Translations under genes and position numbers: made by a program
Part shown: in pieces, positions 37,844-45,717 of the stretch
How positions within the stretch are numbered: the first letter of the stretch is position 1
How the letters are laid out: each line of letters begins with the position of its first letter
Notes under the pieces: generated by a model
Told to the model about the DNA's origin: nothing
The model's input: the letters and a program-made list of their open reading frames with translations, nothing else
Database searches by the model: none
Source: Brachyspira sp949287565
GTDB lineage: Bacteria; Spirochaetota; Brachyspiria; Brachyspirales; Brachyspiraceae
Assembly: GCF_036997615.1 (NCBI RefSeq)
Contig: NZ_JAWLQA010000013.1
DNA length: 64,000 nucleotides
Strand: one strand, 5' to 3'

Positions 37844-38662
37844 ATGCTCAAAATAATTGACAAAATCACAAAAGAACATGTATTTGAAGATTTGGAATCA
37901 AAAGACAAAGAATCACTTTTTAGAGCGTTAAGTGAAAAAATTGCACCAGTTGCTTCTGCATCTGCAGATGCTATCTTTGATGCATTCAAAAAACGTGAAG
38001 ATGAATACACTACTAATATTGGAAACGGGGTTGCTGTTCCTCATGGAAGAATACAAGGTTATGGAAAAACAGATATATTCGTTGGTTTCTTAAAAAATGA
38101 AATTAACTACGATTCAGACTCTGATGAAAAAAGCCCTGTTAAACTTGTATTTGCAATACTTTCAGATCTTGATAACCCTCAAGATTATCTTTTAAATCTT
38201 TCTCAAATTTTCTTCTTAGTTAACCAAAAAGAAATACTTGATAAAGTAATGGCTACTAAAAGCTATGATGAACTTTCTACTGTTTTAGAATCATTCAAAA
38301 AATTAGATGAAAAATTTGAAGCTGAAAAACAAATCAAATTCTTAATCGAACTTGAAAGAGCTGAAATACAAATCAAAGCTTATGAACTTTATAGTTCTAC
38401 TCACTCTCAGCAAAAATCTGATGTTGTTTTAGAAGAGTACAAAAAATATAAAGATACTATTCTTAGCAAAATAGATGTTGCAGTTTTAGAAAATTATAAG
38501 AGAATTAAAGAAAATAAAGGTGAGGCTTTAGCTAAAATTGAAAATTACAAATGCAGTGCTTGTAATGTAGCTATACCTAAAATGACTGTTAATGAAGTTA
38601 GAAGACAAAATCAAATTATTATGTGTTTCCACTGCGGAAGAATATTATTCACTACTGACTGA
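37844..38662 (+). CDS. PtsN-like EIIA domain fused to a C-terminal zinc ribbon
   Basis: 272 residues. The first about 145 residues are a PTS EIIA type-2 domain with phospho-acceptor His67 in NGVAVPHGR, as in PtsN/EIIA-Ntr. A helical linker rich in Glu/Lys (about 150-230) follows. The C-terminus is a four-Cys zinc ribbon with Cys237, Cys240, Cys261 and Cys264 (CSAC...CFHC), like the zf-RING_7 ribbons of other coiled-coil proteins. AGGAG precedes the ATG. The fusion suggests a regulatory rather than transport role; this is inference. Confidence 0.85.
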   Translation: MLKIIDKITKEHVFEDLESKDKESLFRALSEKIAPVASASADAIFDAFKKREDEYTTNIGNGVAVPHGRIQGYGKTDIFVGFLKNEINYDSDSDEKSPVKLVFAILSDLDNPQDYLLNLSQIFFLVNQKEILDKVMATKSYDELSTVLESFKKLDEKFEAEKQIKFLIELERAEIQIKAYELYSSTHSQQKSDVVLEEYKKYKDTILSKIDVAVLENYKRIKENKGEALAKIENYKCSACNVAIPKMTVNEVRRQNQIIMCFHCGRILFTTD

Positions 38663-38670
38663 TAACATTA

Positions 38671-39081
38671 ATGATAAGTAATTTATTAAAAATATGGACA
38701 GCTAAAAGAAATATTTTAATAATACTTCTTTTAGCTTTCCTTTATATTTCATGTTCGCCTAATAAACCTAGCTCAAGCATTTCTGAGTTTTATAATTACC
38801 CTAATCCATTTAGTCCGTCTAAAGAGAATACTACTTATAAAGTTTCTATTAATAGCGGAGAAATTATAAGTGCTAAAGTAGAAATATACTCTCAAAACGG
38901 CGATTTAATGGACTCAAAAGATTTAATTGTTGACACTTCAAAGAAAACAGCTACTTGTATATGGTCTGGACTTGATAAAAATGGAAAATATCTTCCTTCT
39001 GCTGTTTATGATGCTAAAGTAATAGTAAAAGATAATCAAGATTCCACATTTACAGCTGAATTCAAAACTTCTATAAGATAA
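38671..39081 (+). CDS. Lipoprotein with FlgD Ig-like domain
   Basis: 136 residues. A signal peptide ends in the lipobox YISC (about residue 28). The mature part is a FlgD-type Ig fold: YPNPFSP, IYSQNGDLM, WSGLDKNGKYLPSAVYDAK, the pattern of PF13860 modules found on secreted proteins. The start is 8 bp after the previous stop with no clear ribosome binding site, so coupling to the EIIA gene is likely. Function unknown. Confidence 0.75.
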   Translation: MISNLLKIWTAKRNILIILLLAFLYISCSPNKPSSSISEFYNYPNPFSPSKENTTYKVSINSGEIISAKVEIYSQNGDLMDSKDLIVDTSKKTATCIWSGLDKNGKYLPSAVYDAKVIVKDNQDSTFTAEFKTSIR

Positions 39082-39103
39082 AAACTAATATATACCTAAA
39101 CAA

Positions 39104-39367
39104 CTATATTTTATCAATCTTTGCTTTTTTATGAATATAAATTATTATTTTAACGAATTTGAAAATCAAAAAAATATATAGAAAGCGGTACAAGGCTTTA
39201 TTTTTATTGCTACACAAATTACAAGCAGGAAAGAAACTATTTGAGAGATAGTTTTTCACACTTGTACCGCATTTCAAGCTTATTAAAATTAAAGAACAAT
39301 TGCTGTTATTTTTCTTCTGAGTATACTGCTCTTTAGAAGATAGTATTATACCTCTATCAACTTTCAT
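39104..39367 (-). CDS. Doubtful small ORF overlapping a palindromic element
   Basis: 87 codons with a good ribosome binding site (GAAGGAAAG) before the ATG. The product is Cys/Asn/Lys rich with a hydrophobic C-terminus, but most of its 3' half runs through the palindromic element at 39185-39270, which suggests the DNA or RNA structure is what matters. I recognise no homologue. Confidence 0.3.
   Translation of the reverse strand: MKVDRGIILSSKEQYTQKKNNSNCSLILISLKCGTSVKNYLSNSFFPACNLCSNKNKALYRFLYIFLIFKFVKIIIYIHKKAKIDKI
39185..39270 (-). repeat. Palindrome-bounded element, possible structured RNA or MITE
   Basis: The outer arms GCGGTACAAG (39185-39194) and CTTGTACCGC (39261-39270) are perfectly complementary and unusually GC-rich for this genome. 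Inside is a second hairpin, AAACTAT (39234-39240) / ATAGTTT (39248-39254), and a weaker TTGC/GCAG pairing at about 39207-39229, giving a three-way-junction layout. Confidence 0.6.
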
Positions 39368-39487
39368 ATTTTCTTTCCTTCAATGCTTACAAAAGTTTCT
39401 CAGGCTTTTGTTTTGATAGCATCATAAATTTGCGTAGCAATTACTAATATACACAAAAATATTTTAAAGTCAAGAATATATAAAAAA

Positions 39488-39928
39488 TTATTCATATTTT
39501 TTATAACTAGAATATAATTCTGATATGCAAGAGTTACATATATCTTCATTAAGAAATGCTAATATATATTTTAAATGTGTAAAATTTTCTGTATAATAAA
39601 CATTATCATATTTGTTAGCAAATTCTTTAATTCCAATATAATAGTTGAAGTTTGTATTTATTTTAGTATTATTCATATTCTTAAAATATGGAGAATCTAC
39701 TAAATATGGAACATCAACTGATAACTCAAAATTAAAAGGTAATACCAAAAAACTGTGTTTTATAGCTTCAATTTTATTATCTCTAAAATCACATAATGGA
39801 CGTAAAGATGCTAATTCTATATATTTATACTTATTTTCAGGCTCTTTTATTTCATCACATAAAAAAATATGAAATTTTTTATTATCTGCACATTCTATAT
39901 AATTTTCTTTTAATAAAATATATCCCAT
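39488..39928 (-). CDS. Hypothetical protein
   Basis: 146 residues from the ATG at 39928, which has TAGGAG upstream; longer starts lie in AT-rich leader. No signal peptide or membrane segment; Asn/Tyr/Lys rich with a C-terminal Cys pair (CNSC). No family recognised. It lies between the last clearly chromosomal gene and the integrase, so it could be host or phage. Confidence 0.55.
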   Translation of the reverse strand: MGYILLKENYIECADNKKFHIFLCDEIKEPENKYKYIELASLRPLCDFRDNKIEAIKHSFLVLPFNFELSVDVPYLVDSPYFKNMNNTKINTNFNYYIGIKEFANKYDNVYYTENFTHLKYILAFLNEDICNSCISELYSSYKKYE

Positions 39929-40256
39929 TATAAAATCTCCTAATATTATAAAATTATTAAAATAATATAAAATATAATTTAAAAAGTCAAACAACTATAT
40001 TTTTTATATATATAAGCTTTTTTTATATAAGTATATATTAATGTATACCTAAATAAAAAAAGCTTTGTATAAAGCCTCTGTGCGTTAAATAAAGCTATTC
40101 TATTAAAGACTTGAAGATAATATTTGTATTATGTTATCGTAACAGTTTTCAAAAACTGATTTAACTTTTCATGTTATTTCTAAAATAAACTAAAATATAT
40201 TAACTCTTATTCTTTTTTAAATTTAAAAGTCTTTAACATATCTTTAAATTTATAAA

Positions 40257-40353
40257 CCACTTTGTTAAGTACTCATTTAATAAAATGGCTATATTAATCC
40301 ACTTTATTAAGTGCTATATTTAACAAAATGGATATGTTAATCCATTTTGTTAA
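40257..40353. repeat. Array of inverted repeats upstream of the integrase 3' end
   Basis: Three CCAyTTTrTTAA-type half sites alternate with three TTAAyAAAATGG half sites over 97 bp. The last pair is a perfect 14-bp inverted repeat, TTAACAAAATGGAT (40320-40333) / ATCCATTTTGTTAA (40340-40353). The gene-free gap 39929-40256 is AT-rich with nothing else recognised. This could be operators, a recombination arm region or a phage attachment area. Confidence 0.6.
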
Positions 40354-40456
40354 GTTAACCTATATTTATGCAGTTTTTACAAACTAATATTTTCTAATAT
40401 TTTTTATATTAACTAAACAGTATTATAGTTTTTACTAATCATAAAATTAGCCCACA

Positions 40457-40484
40457 GGCTGTAATCTTGGCAGAGATTACAGCC
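40457..40484 (-). terminator. Integrase terminator hairpin
   Basis: GGCTGTAATCT (40457-40467) pairs perfectly with AGATTACAGCC (40474-40484) across a 6-nt loop, just after the integrase stop codon. Confidence 0.75.
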
Positions 40485-40490
40485 CATCTT

Positions 40491-41609
40491 TTAAGCCCTA
40501 TTAAAATCCTTTTCGATTTTTTCAAAACTGTTTAATATTTCATTCATTCTGCCAGTTAAGTCTTTCCATTCTTCAAGCATATTTGTTTTAATGTCTTTTT
40601 TAATACAGTCTTTTTTCGTACTATTTTGAAACTTAGAAAATGGGTGATTTTCCATAGCTTCTTTTATCATACCAGCCAAAACATAAATATATCTTGACAC
40701 GGTTGTATTTATATTTTGATGTCCTAGCATTTTTGATATAACATAAATGTCAGTTCCGTTTTCTGCCATATCAGTTGCAAAGCCTCTTCTTAATGAATGA
40801 CAAGTAACTTTTGTATTTGTCTTTTTAGAAATGAAATGCATTATTGTGCTTATAGTATTTATGTTCAAAGGCTCGCCGTTTGTTTTAATAAATAGCATAT
40901 TATGTGTTTTCTTTCTTTGCTTTAATATGGATTTTCTTAATTTTAAATATTCAAATAGTTTAGATTTTATAGAATTAGAAAAAGAAATAATTCTTGGTTT
41001 ATCCCCTTTCGTTTTATAAATAGTTATGGTATTATTAGATAGGTTTATATTTTCTATGTCTATGCAGGCAAGCTCTTTACGGCGTATGCCTGTGTTAGAC
41101 ATCAGCAAAAGCATGAATATATTTCTCTCATCTGCAAAACTTTCTGATTTTTCTTTTATCTTTTTTGTAATACTGATCGTTTCATCTGCTTTTATTAACA
41201 GCTGATTTTTTACAATTATCTTTGGAGTTTTAAGCTCATCAAAAATATCAAAAAAAGTTTCGGTACTTATTTTTTTCAATTTCACTAAATACTTAAAGTA
41301 ATTTTTTACAGCCATAACTCTGCAGTGAATGACATCTGCACTAAGATTTTTATTAACTTGATAAGCGATATAGTCTTCAATGCATTTTCTATCTACTTTA
41401 TTATACATAACCGTAGTATTGTATAATTGTATATTTTTAGACAGTCTATTATCATAATAAAAATATAAAAAATCATAGAAATTTTTTATAGAGTTTGAAT
41501 AAGTCTGTAAAGTTGATTTTGATTTATAAAGTTTTATGTATTCAAGATATTTAATTATTAAATTAGAATTATTGTTATCATATAATTTTAGATAGTCTAG
41601 CGTTTTCAT
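40491..41609 (-). CDS. int: Tyrosine recombinase / phage integrase
   Basis: 372 residues from the ATG at 41609 (AAAGGAG upstream). An N-terminal SAM-like DNA-binding domain (YLEYIKLYKSKSTLQTYSN...) precedes the catalytic domain: Arg in NTGIRRKEL, Lys in YKTKGDKPR, His-x-x-Arg in CHSLRRGFATD, His in LGHQNINTT and the nucleophile Tyr in VSRYIYV. All five catalytic positions are present. It sits at the left edge of the prophage. Confidence 0.92.
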   Translation of the reverse strand: MKTLDYLKLYDNNNSNLIIKYLEYIKLYKSKSTLQTYSNSIKNFYDFLYFYYDNRLSKNIQLYNTTVMYNKVDRKCIEDYIAYQVNKNLSADVIHCRVMAVKNYFKYLVKLKKISTETFFDIFDELKTPKIIVKNQLLIKADETISITKKIKEKSESFADERNIFMLLLMSNTGIRRKELACIDIENINLSNNTITIYKTKGDKPRIISFSNSIKSKLFEYLKLRKSILKQRKKTHNMLFIKTNGEPLNINTISTIMHFISKKTNTKVTCHSLRRGFATDMAENGTDIYVISKMLGHQNINTTVSRYIYVLAGMIKEAMENHPFSKFQNSTKKDCIKKDIKTNMLEEWKDLTGRMNEILNSFEKIEKDFNRA

Positions 41610-41943
41610 AAAAACAGCTCCTTTTATTTTAATAAGCCTGTCTTTGATAGGCAGGCTTTTCAAATAAAAAGTTTTTTGAAACTGTTTTTAATATTTTTCT
41701 GAGCAGTAATATTATCGTCTTAACCTAATTACAATTAAATATTTTTATTATATTAAATTTTTTGTATTGTACTGTATATATTACATTTAAGTATTGTTTA
41801 TTACTCTATTTCATTATTAAAGAGATAATCATTAAAAAATAATTATGACAAAGTTTAATACTTTTTAACAAGTATTAATTAAAAAATATTAGCTATATTG
41901 CAATGATTTTTGAGCATTTTATAATTTTGCTATAATAAAAAAA
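41610..41943. other. Gene-free AT-rich gap upstream of the integrase
   Basis: No ORF with a ribosome binding site was found here. The sequence is strongly AT-rich and probably carries the divergent promoters of the integrase and of the small rightward genes. Confidence 0.5.
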
Positions 41944-41973
41944 TGGCTTAGAACTCGGCAAAGTCCTAAGCTA
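41944..41973 (+). promoter_or_regulatory. Hairpin in the leader of a 22-residue peptide
   Basis: GCTTAG (41946-41951) plus ACT (41953-41955) pair with AGT (41962-41964) plus CTAAGC (41966-41971), loop CGGCAA. It ends 14 nt before a full AAAGGAGGTGATT Shine-Dalgarno. Confidence 0.6.
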
Positions 41974-42002
41974 TAGAATACTTCAAAAGGAGGTGATTCC
42001 TT

Positions 42003-42071
42003 ATGAATGGTACTGAAATATTTATCATCATAATAGCATTAACATTACTTATAAAAGAATTAAAAAATTAA
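42003..42071 (+). CDS. 22-residue hydrophobic peptide, type I toxin/holin-like candidate
   Basis: The peptide is MNGTEIFIIIIALTLLIKEL plus KN: a short polar head, a 13-residue membrane helix and a basic tail. It is preceded at 41985-41997 by AAAGGAGGTGATT, complementary to nearly the whole anti-Shine-Dalgarno tail, and by a stable hairpin. Small membrane toxins of Gram-positive phages (Hol_Tox/TxpA-like, Fst-like) share this layout, but this one is shorter. Function is inferred only. Confidence 0.5.
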   Translation: MNGTEIFIIIIALTLLIKELKN

Positions 42072-42130
42072 TGTTAATACTAACTAGCATTATTTTATAC
42101 TAACATTAAATAATATTCAAGGAGTTTTTA

Positions 42131-42328
42131 ATGTCTAAATTAAAAGAGTTTGAAATACAAAGTGAAGCTAAAAGTATAAAGGGCTGTGATATGATAGCCG
42201 TACGTATACCAAAAGAAATAGGAAAAGAAATAAGAGAAAATGCTTTAAAGTACAATATGACGCTTAAGGAATATATAATAAATGTACATAAGTTTTATTT
42301 AGCATATTTAAAAGAAAATAAAAAATAA
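42131..42328 (+). CDS. Small basic protein, possible ribbon-helix-helix
   Basis: 65 residues, AAGGAG upstream. The segment AVRIPKEIGKEIRENALKYNMTLKEYI has the beta-helix-helix pattern of RHH/CopG/Arc repressors (given here as the core RIPKEIGKEI and NMTLKEYI). A prophage regulator is plausible but unproven. Confidence 0.55.
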   Translation: MSKLKEFEIQSEAKSIKGCDMIAVRIPKEIGKEIRENALKYNMTLKEYIINVHKFYLAYLKENKK

Positions 42329-42348
42329 AGAAATAGGAAAAATCTGCA

Positions 42349-42414
42349 ATGAATGTAAGCGAATATTTAATAGCACTTCATAGAATGTATATGGAGGAGC
42401 AAAACAAAAAGTAA
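42349..42414 (+). CDS. 21-residue micro-ORF resembling the end of the preceding protein
   Basis: MNVSEYLIALHRMYMEEQNK plus K parallels the C-terminal NMTLKEYIINVHKFYLAYLK of the 65-residue protein. It begins 20 bp after that stop, with only a weak AGGA-type site. It may be a decayed duplicate. Confidence 0.3.
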   Translation: MNVSEYLIALHRMYMEEQNKK

Positions 42415-42431
42415 AAATTATTAAAAAATAA

Positions 42432-42462
42432 AAGGATAAGGTTCTGGTCAAACCTTATCCTT
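42432..42462. terminator. Strong hairpin
   Basis: The 12-bp perfect stem AAGGATAAGGTT / AACCTTATCCTT. The T-rich flank is on the minus strand side (TTTTATTTTTT), so it works best as a leftward terminator but also closes the small rightward genes. Confidence 0.7.
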
Positions 42463-42494
42463 AAAAATCAAAATATCACTTTCGAGGTAATAAA

Positions 42495-42680
42495 ATGATT
42501 TATATAAGAAGTATAATACAATTTTTTAAAATAGTAAAGAGTATTATTATATCATTAGTCTTTTTAACTGCAGTAATAATAATATTTTTAATTGTTATAG
42601 ATAATAGCAATATAGAAATAAAACTAAATATTTCAAATAAACCAGCATTTATATATGAAATATTTTTTAATAAAAAATAA
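42495..42680 (+). CDS. Small single-pass membrane protein
   Basis: 61 residues with a strongly hydrophobic helix at about residues 17-37, a basic N-terminus, and GAGG upstream of the ATG. No family recognised. Confidence 0.45.
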   Translation: MIYIRSIIQFFKIVKSIIISLVFLTAVIIIFLIVIDNSNIEIKLNISNKPAFIYEIFFNKK

Positions 42681-42700
42681 CTTATTACATCAAAATATTA

Positions 42701-42738
42701 ATAGCAATCAATGCATTTATAAAAGTATTGATTGCTAT
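42701..42738. terminator. Bidirectional terminator
   Basis: ATAGCAATCAAT (42701-42712) pairs with ATTGATTGCTAT (42727-42738) between the rightward small membrane protein gene and the convergent nuclease gene. Confidence 0.7.
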
Positions 42739-42783
42739 AATAAAGATATTCAATAATTAAGAATGTTAATAAAAATTATAATA

Positions 42784-43215
42784 TTACCAACTATCTTTAG
42801 TACCGCCGTTATAAGGTTTCGCATAATTATTTTTTATCATATAGTCTTTTACATCTATATCATCAGCCTCGACATCAGCAAGTATTCTAAAATATTTATC
42901 TCTATTAAGATTATATAAAGTTATTTTTCTGCCTTCAAATAATTTGATTAATGCCTCTTTTGATTTTCTTGCTAGTTCTTTAGTTTCTTCTGTACCTCCT
43001 CTAATTTCTGGAGTGTCTATACCTCTTATGCGTACACTAATATTTGAACCTATAAGCCAATGAACATCAGGAATATTAACAAAAAATGTATCTCCATCAT
43101 ATATACATATTACTTCAATATTATAAAGAATATTGTTATTTATATTATTTTCTGTAGTTTCAAAAGCAAATAGACTAATAGATAATACCATATAAATTAA
43201 TAATAATTTTTTCAT
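42784..43215 (-). CDS. Secreted thermonuclease-family (SNase) nuclease
   Basis: 143 residues. A signal peptide (MKKLLLIYMVLSISLFA) is followed by an SNase fold: YDGDTFFV, VRIRGIDTPE (Arg and Asp ligands), ELARKSKEALIKLFEG, and the C-terminal Arg region DKYFRILADV. It would degrade extracellular or periplasmic DNA/RNA. It lies at the end of the leftward late operon, 79 bp after the small Cys-rich exported protein gene. Confidence 0.85.
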   Translation of the reverse strand: MKKLLLIYMVLSISLFAFETTENNINNNILYNIEVICIYDGDTFFVNIPDVHWLIGSNISVRIRGIDTPEIRGGTEETKELARKSKEALIKLFEGRKITLYNLNRDKYFRILADVEADDIDVKDYMIKNNYAKPYNGGTKDSW

Positions 43216-43294
43216 TTTTTTATCCTTAAATAAGTTTTATAAATATTGTTAAACAAATAAAATTTGCATTTTAAGCCTAAAAAATATATTTTTT

Positions 43295-43501
43295 TTAAGG
43301 TTTACATCTTTTACAAGGTTCATATCCTTTTTTTATAGCTTCAGATAATGTTATTTTTATTTTAGATCTTCTTAATGAACTGCAATGCTCCAAATGATAT
43401 TTTTCGCCTGTTCTCGTAATATATACAATTTTTTCCTGAGATGAAGCTGTTATAGATATTATTAATAATAATAAAAAAAGTTTTATAATTTTGAGTTTCA
43501 T
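43295..43501 (-). CDS. Exported Ada-type metal-binding mini-protein
   Basis: 68 residues. A signal peptide (MKLKIIKLFLLLLIISITAS) is followed by YHLEHCSSL...GYEPCKRCKP, the metal-binding pattern of Ada N-terminal-like domains that are often fused to the C-terminus of secreted thermonucleases. Here it is a separate gene upstream of the nuclease. A joint role is inferred from that fusion pattern. Confidence 0.65.
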   Translation of the reverse strand: MKLKIIKLFLLLLIISITASSQEKIVYITRTGEKYHLEHCSSLRRSKIKITLSEAIKKGYEPCKRCKP

Positions 43502-43577
43502 AAAATATTCCTATAATTTAATTTTTATATAATTATAGAAATATAATCCCTTATATAAACAATATATAAAATGCTTT

Positions 43578-43763
43578 TTATAAAATCTTATCTAGTATAT
43601 GTTTAGATATATTCATTTCTATGATACTGGTTATTAAATTTTTATTTTTTTCAAAATCATTTATTTCTAACTCCGTTATAGTCTTTAGCATATTTTTAGC
43701 TACAATATTATCAGATTTTGATTTTAGATATTCTTTTACTTTTTGTATTTGTTCTTTATTCAT
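43578..43763 (-). CDS. Small hypothetical phage protein
   Basis: 61 residues from the ATG at 43763 (CAAGGAG upstream). All-helical, Lys/Glu/Ile rich, no recognised family. It follows the gp48-like gene after 5 bp, so it is in the late operon. Confidence 0.55.
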   Translation of the reverse strand: MNKEQIQKVKEYLKSKSDNIVAKNMLKTITELEINDFEKNKNLITSIIEMNISKHILDKIL

Positions 43764-43768
43764 AATTA

Positions 43769-44500
43769 TTAACTCCTTGATTTTATTAAAGCCCAAGTAT
43801 GAGCTGGTTTAATAGATAAAACTAATTGTTTAAAATACTCTAATCTGTCAGCTGGTATTATAACAGGCTGCATATTTATGATTCTGCCTTTATCATCTCT
43901 TTCTACATCTCCTCCTATAAAAAAACAAAAAGGAAAATATTTCGATTCTGTAGGTATAAATGCTTCAGTATCTAATGTTTTATATTTTTCAAAATATCCG
44001 CAAACAAGTTTATTCTGTCCTGCATACCAGCCGCCTCCAGCTACAACTTTTATATCTGGTATATCTGTTTGAAATGGAATAAAACCATTAGTTAATATCC
44101 AGTCAGTAGGACTTAAATCCTTCATAAATAAATTAGGATCTGTTATAGGTATGTTTTCATAAACATGAACATTAAAACCATTACCTTGTAGTATATTTTG
44201 AAGATAATAAGCTGACTGTCCTCCTTTATCTTTCCATCTCATAGCTATAGTATTTCTTCTGATACTTTCATTTTTATTTGGTGCTATTATTCCATATTGT
44301 TCTTCCCACAATTCTAAACTTCTTGTACTATTAGGGAATAAATCTAAATATATTTTATCTATATATTTTCTAATATCATCTGGTAAAGAAGTTAAAGCTT
44401 TTATAAACTTAGTTAAGTTTTTAGTTTCTATAAAACTCCATAATCTTGATTTTGGAAATAAAAGTTTAAAAATATTAAAATACTTTTCATTATAAGACAT
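43769..44500 (-). CDS. Mu gp48-like (DUF2313/YmfQ) tail protein
   Basis: 243 residues. LFPKSRLWSF near the start and the LELWEEQYGI / RRNTIAMRWKDKGGQS region are hallmarks of the Mu gp48/YmfQ family of baseplate or fibre-connecting proteins. The start codon overlaps the stop of the baseplate J-like gene by 1 nt (TAATG), so translation is coupled. Confidence 0.8.
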   Translation of the reverse strand: MSYNEKYFNIFKLLFPKSRLWSFIETKNLTKFIKALTSLPDDIRKYIDKIYLDLFPNSTRSLELWEEQYGIIAPNKNESIRRNTIAMRWKDKGGQSAYYLQNILQGNGFNVHVYENIPITDPNLFMKDLSPTDWILTNGFIPFQTDIPDIKVVAGGGWYAGQNKLVCGYFEKYKTLDTEAFIPTESKYFPFCFFIGGDVERDDKGRIINMQPVIIPADRLEYFKQLVLSIKPAHTWALIKSRS

Positions 44501-45708
44501 TAAACTATCTCCTCATTAATTTTTAAACTTTTTAATTTGGCAACTTCTCCTTCTTTTAATGTATACCTTGGAGTAACAGAATCATTCAATAAATTAATGG
44601 CTGTTGTAAAACTTCCATTACTTGCAGATAATATATCATCTATTAAAGCTGTTATATTAGTTTCATTTATCACATTTTTAGAAGGAGGCAAACTCAGACC
44701 ATCTAAATAAGGTTCTCTTTCAAGATAGTAAGAAGTTAAAGATTCTTTTATTTTTAATGATATTTCTTCTATATTTTCAACTTCCATTTCTGTAATTTCT
44801 ACATCAAACTCTTTTATTACAATAGGTTTTATATTTTTATAACTTTTGTCTCCGTCTGGGTCAATAATAGCACCTATTGGCCTTCTGATTGCAAGTCCTG
44901 TAGAAGGGTCCTTATCTATATATTCTCCTACTTTTTTTAATAAAGCATCATCTGGTATTCTATCTTCATAAACAGAAGAATCGGCAAGAATATATATCAT
45001 AACATTTCCGGGATCTCCGGTATAAATATATGCATTTGCTACTCCTTCAACTTCTTTACTCCATTGTCTGTAATCACTTAAAGCACCTCCCTGAGGCTGT
45101 AATTGAAATCTATTTTTTATCTTTTCTCTATAGCTGGTTTCATTTTCTCTGTCACTTCCAACAGATATTAAATCATTTACTGTTATAGTTCCTTCTATTG
45201 AAGATAGGGGAGATGATATATTTAGAGTATCACCTTTATGCATATTTCCTTTTGAACCGCTTTCAGAACAAGTCAACTCTATAGTTTCTTCTTCAGAATT
45301 AAAAGTATAGCTTTTAGTAGTTATATATGTAAGTCCGTTTAATGATGATATAAATTGAGTTCCTGAAAACATTGTAGAACCTATGCTTTTTACATTAACA
45401 ATAGCAGTTATTTTGGCTTGAGTTGCTGGAGTAGGATCTCCTATTCCTATTAAACGTCCCCATTCTATAAGCGGAGTAATTTTATTTCCTAATACCGTTA
45501 TTTCATCAAATGAAGCTGTTGATACAAATATTTGCAAAAATATCCAAGAACAGCTTTTATATAAAATCATAAATATACCAGCAAGAACTTTTGAAAATAT
45601 ACTTATAAATGATTTTGGAAGTATTGGAATATTTTCTCCTATTTCTGATTTCATCTGTTCCATAATTAAATTATATATTTCATCTACTGTTTTTTGTTCT
45701 AATGCCAT
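44500..45708 (-). CDS. Baseplate J-like protein (Mu gp47 / P2 gpJ family)
   Basis: 402 residues. The AT(I/V)FSGTQF-type N-terminal beta domain, GSKGNMHKGDTLNISSPL, and YREKIKNRFQ...GGALSDYRQW motif are typical of the baseplate wedge protein family. It assembles the contractile-tail baseplate with the gp46- and gp48-like neighbours. TAGGAG lies before the ATG. Confidence 0.88.
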   Translation of the reverse strand: MALEQKTVDEIYNLIMEQMKSEIGENIPILPKSFISIFSKVLAGIFMILYKSCSWIFLQIFVSTASFDEITVLGNKITPLIEWGRLIGIGDPTPATQAKITAIVNVKSIGSTMFSGTQFISSLNGLTYITTKSYTFNSEEETIELTCSESGSKGNMHKGDTLNISSPLSSIEGTITVNDLISVGSDRENETSYREKIKNRFQLQPQGGALSDYRQWSKEVEGVANAYIYTGDPGNVMIYILADSSVYEDRIPDDALLKKVGEYIDKDPSTGLAIRRPIGAIIDPDGDKSYKNIKPIVIKEFDVEITEMEVENIEEISLKIKESLTSYYLEREPYLDGLSLPPSKNVINETNITALIDDILSASNGSFTTAINLLNDSVTPRYTLKEGEVAKLKSLKINEEIV

Positions 45709-45717
45709 ATAATACTC

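Noticed and set aside
40257..40353. CRISPR array
   Set aside because: Half sites alternate in inverted orientation with no unique spacers of constant length, and no cas genes are near.
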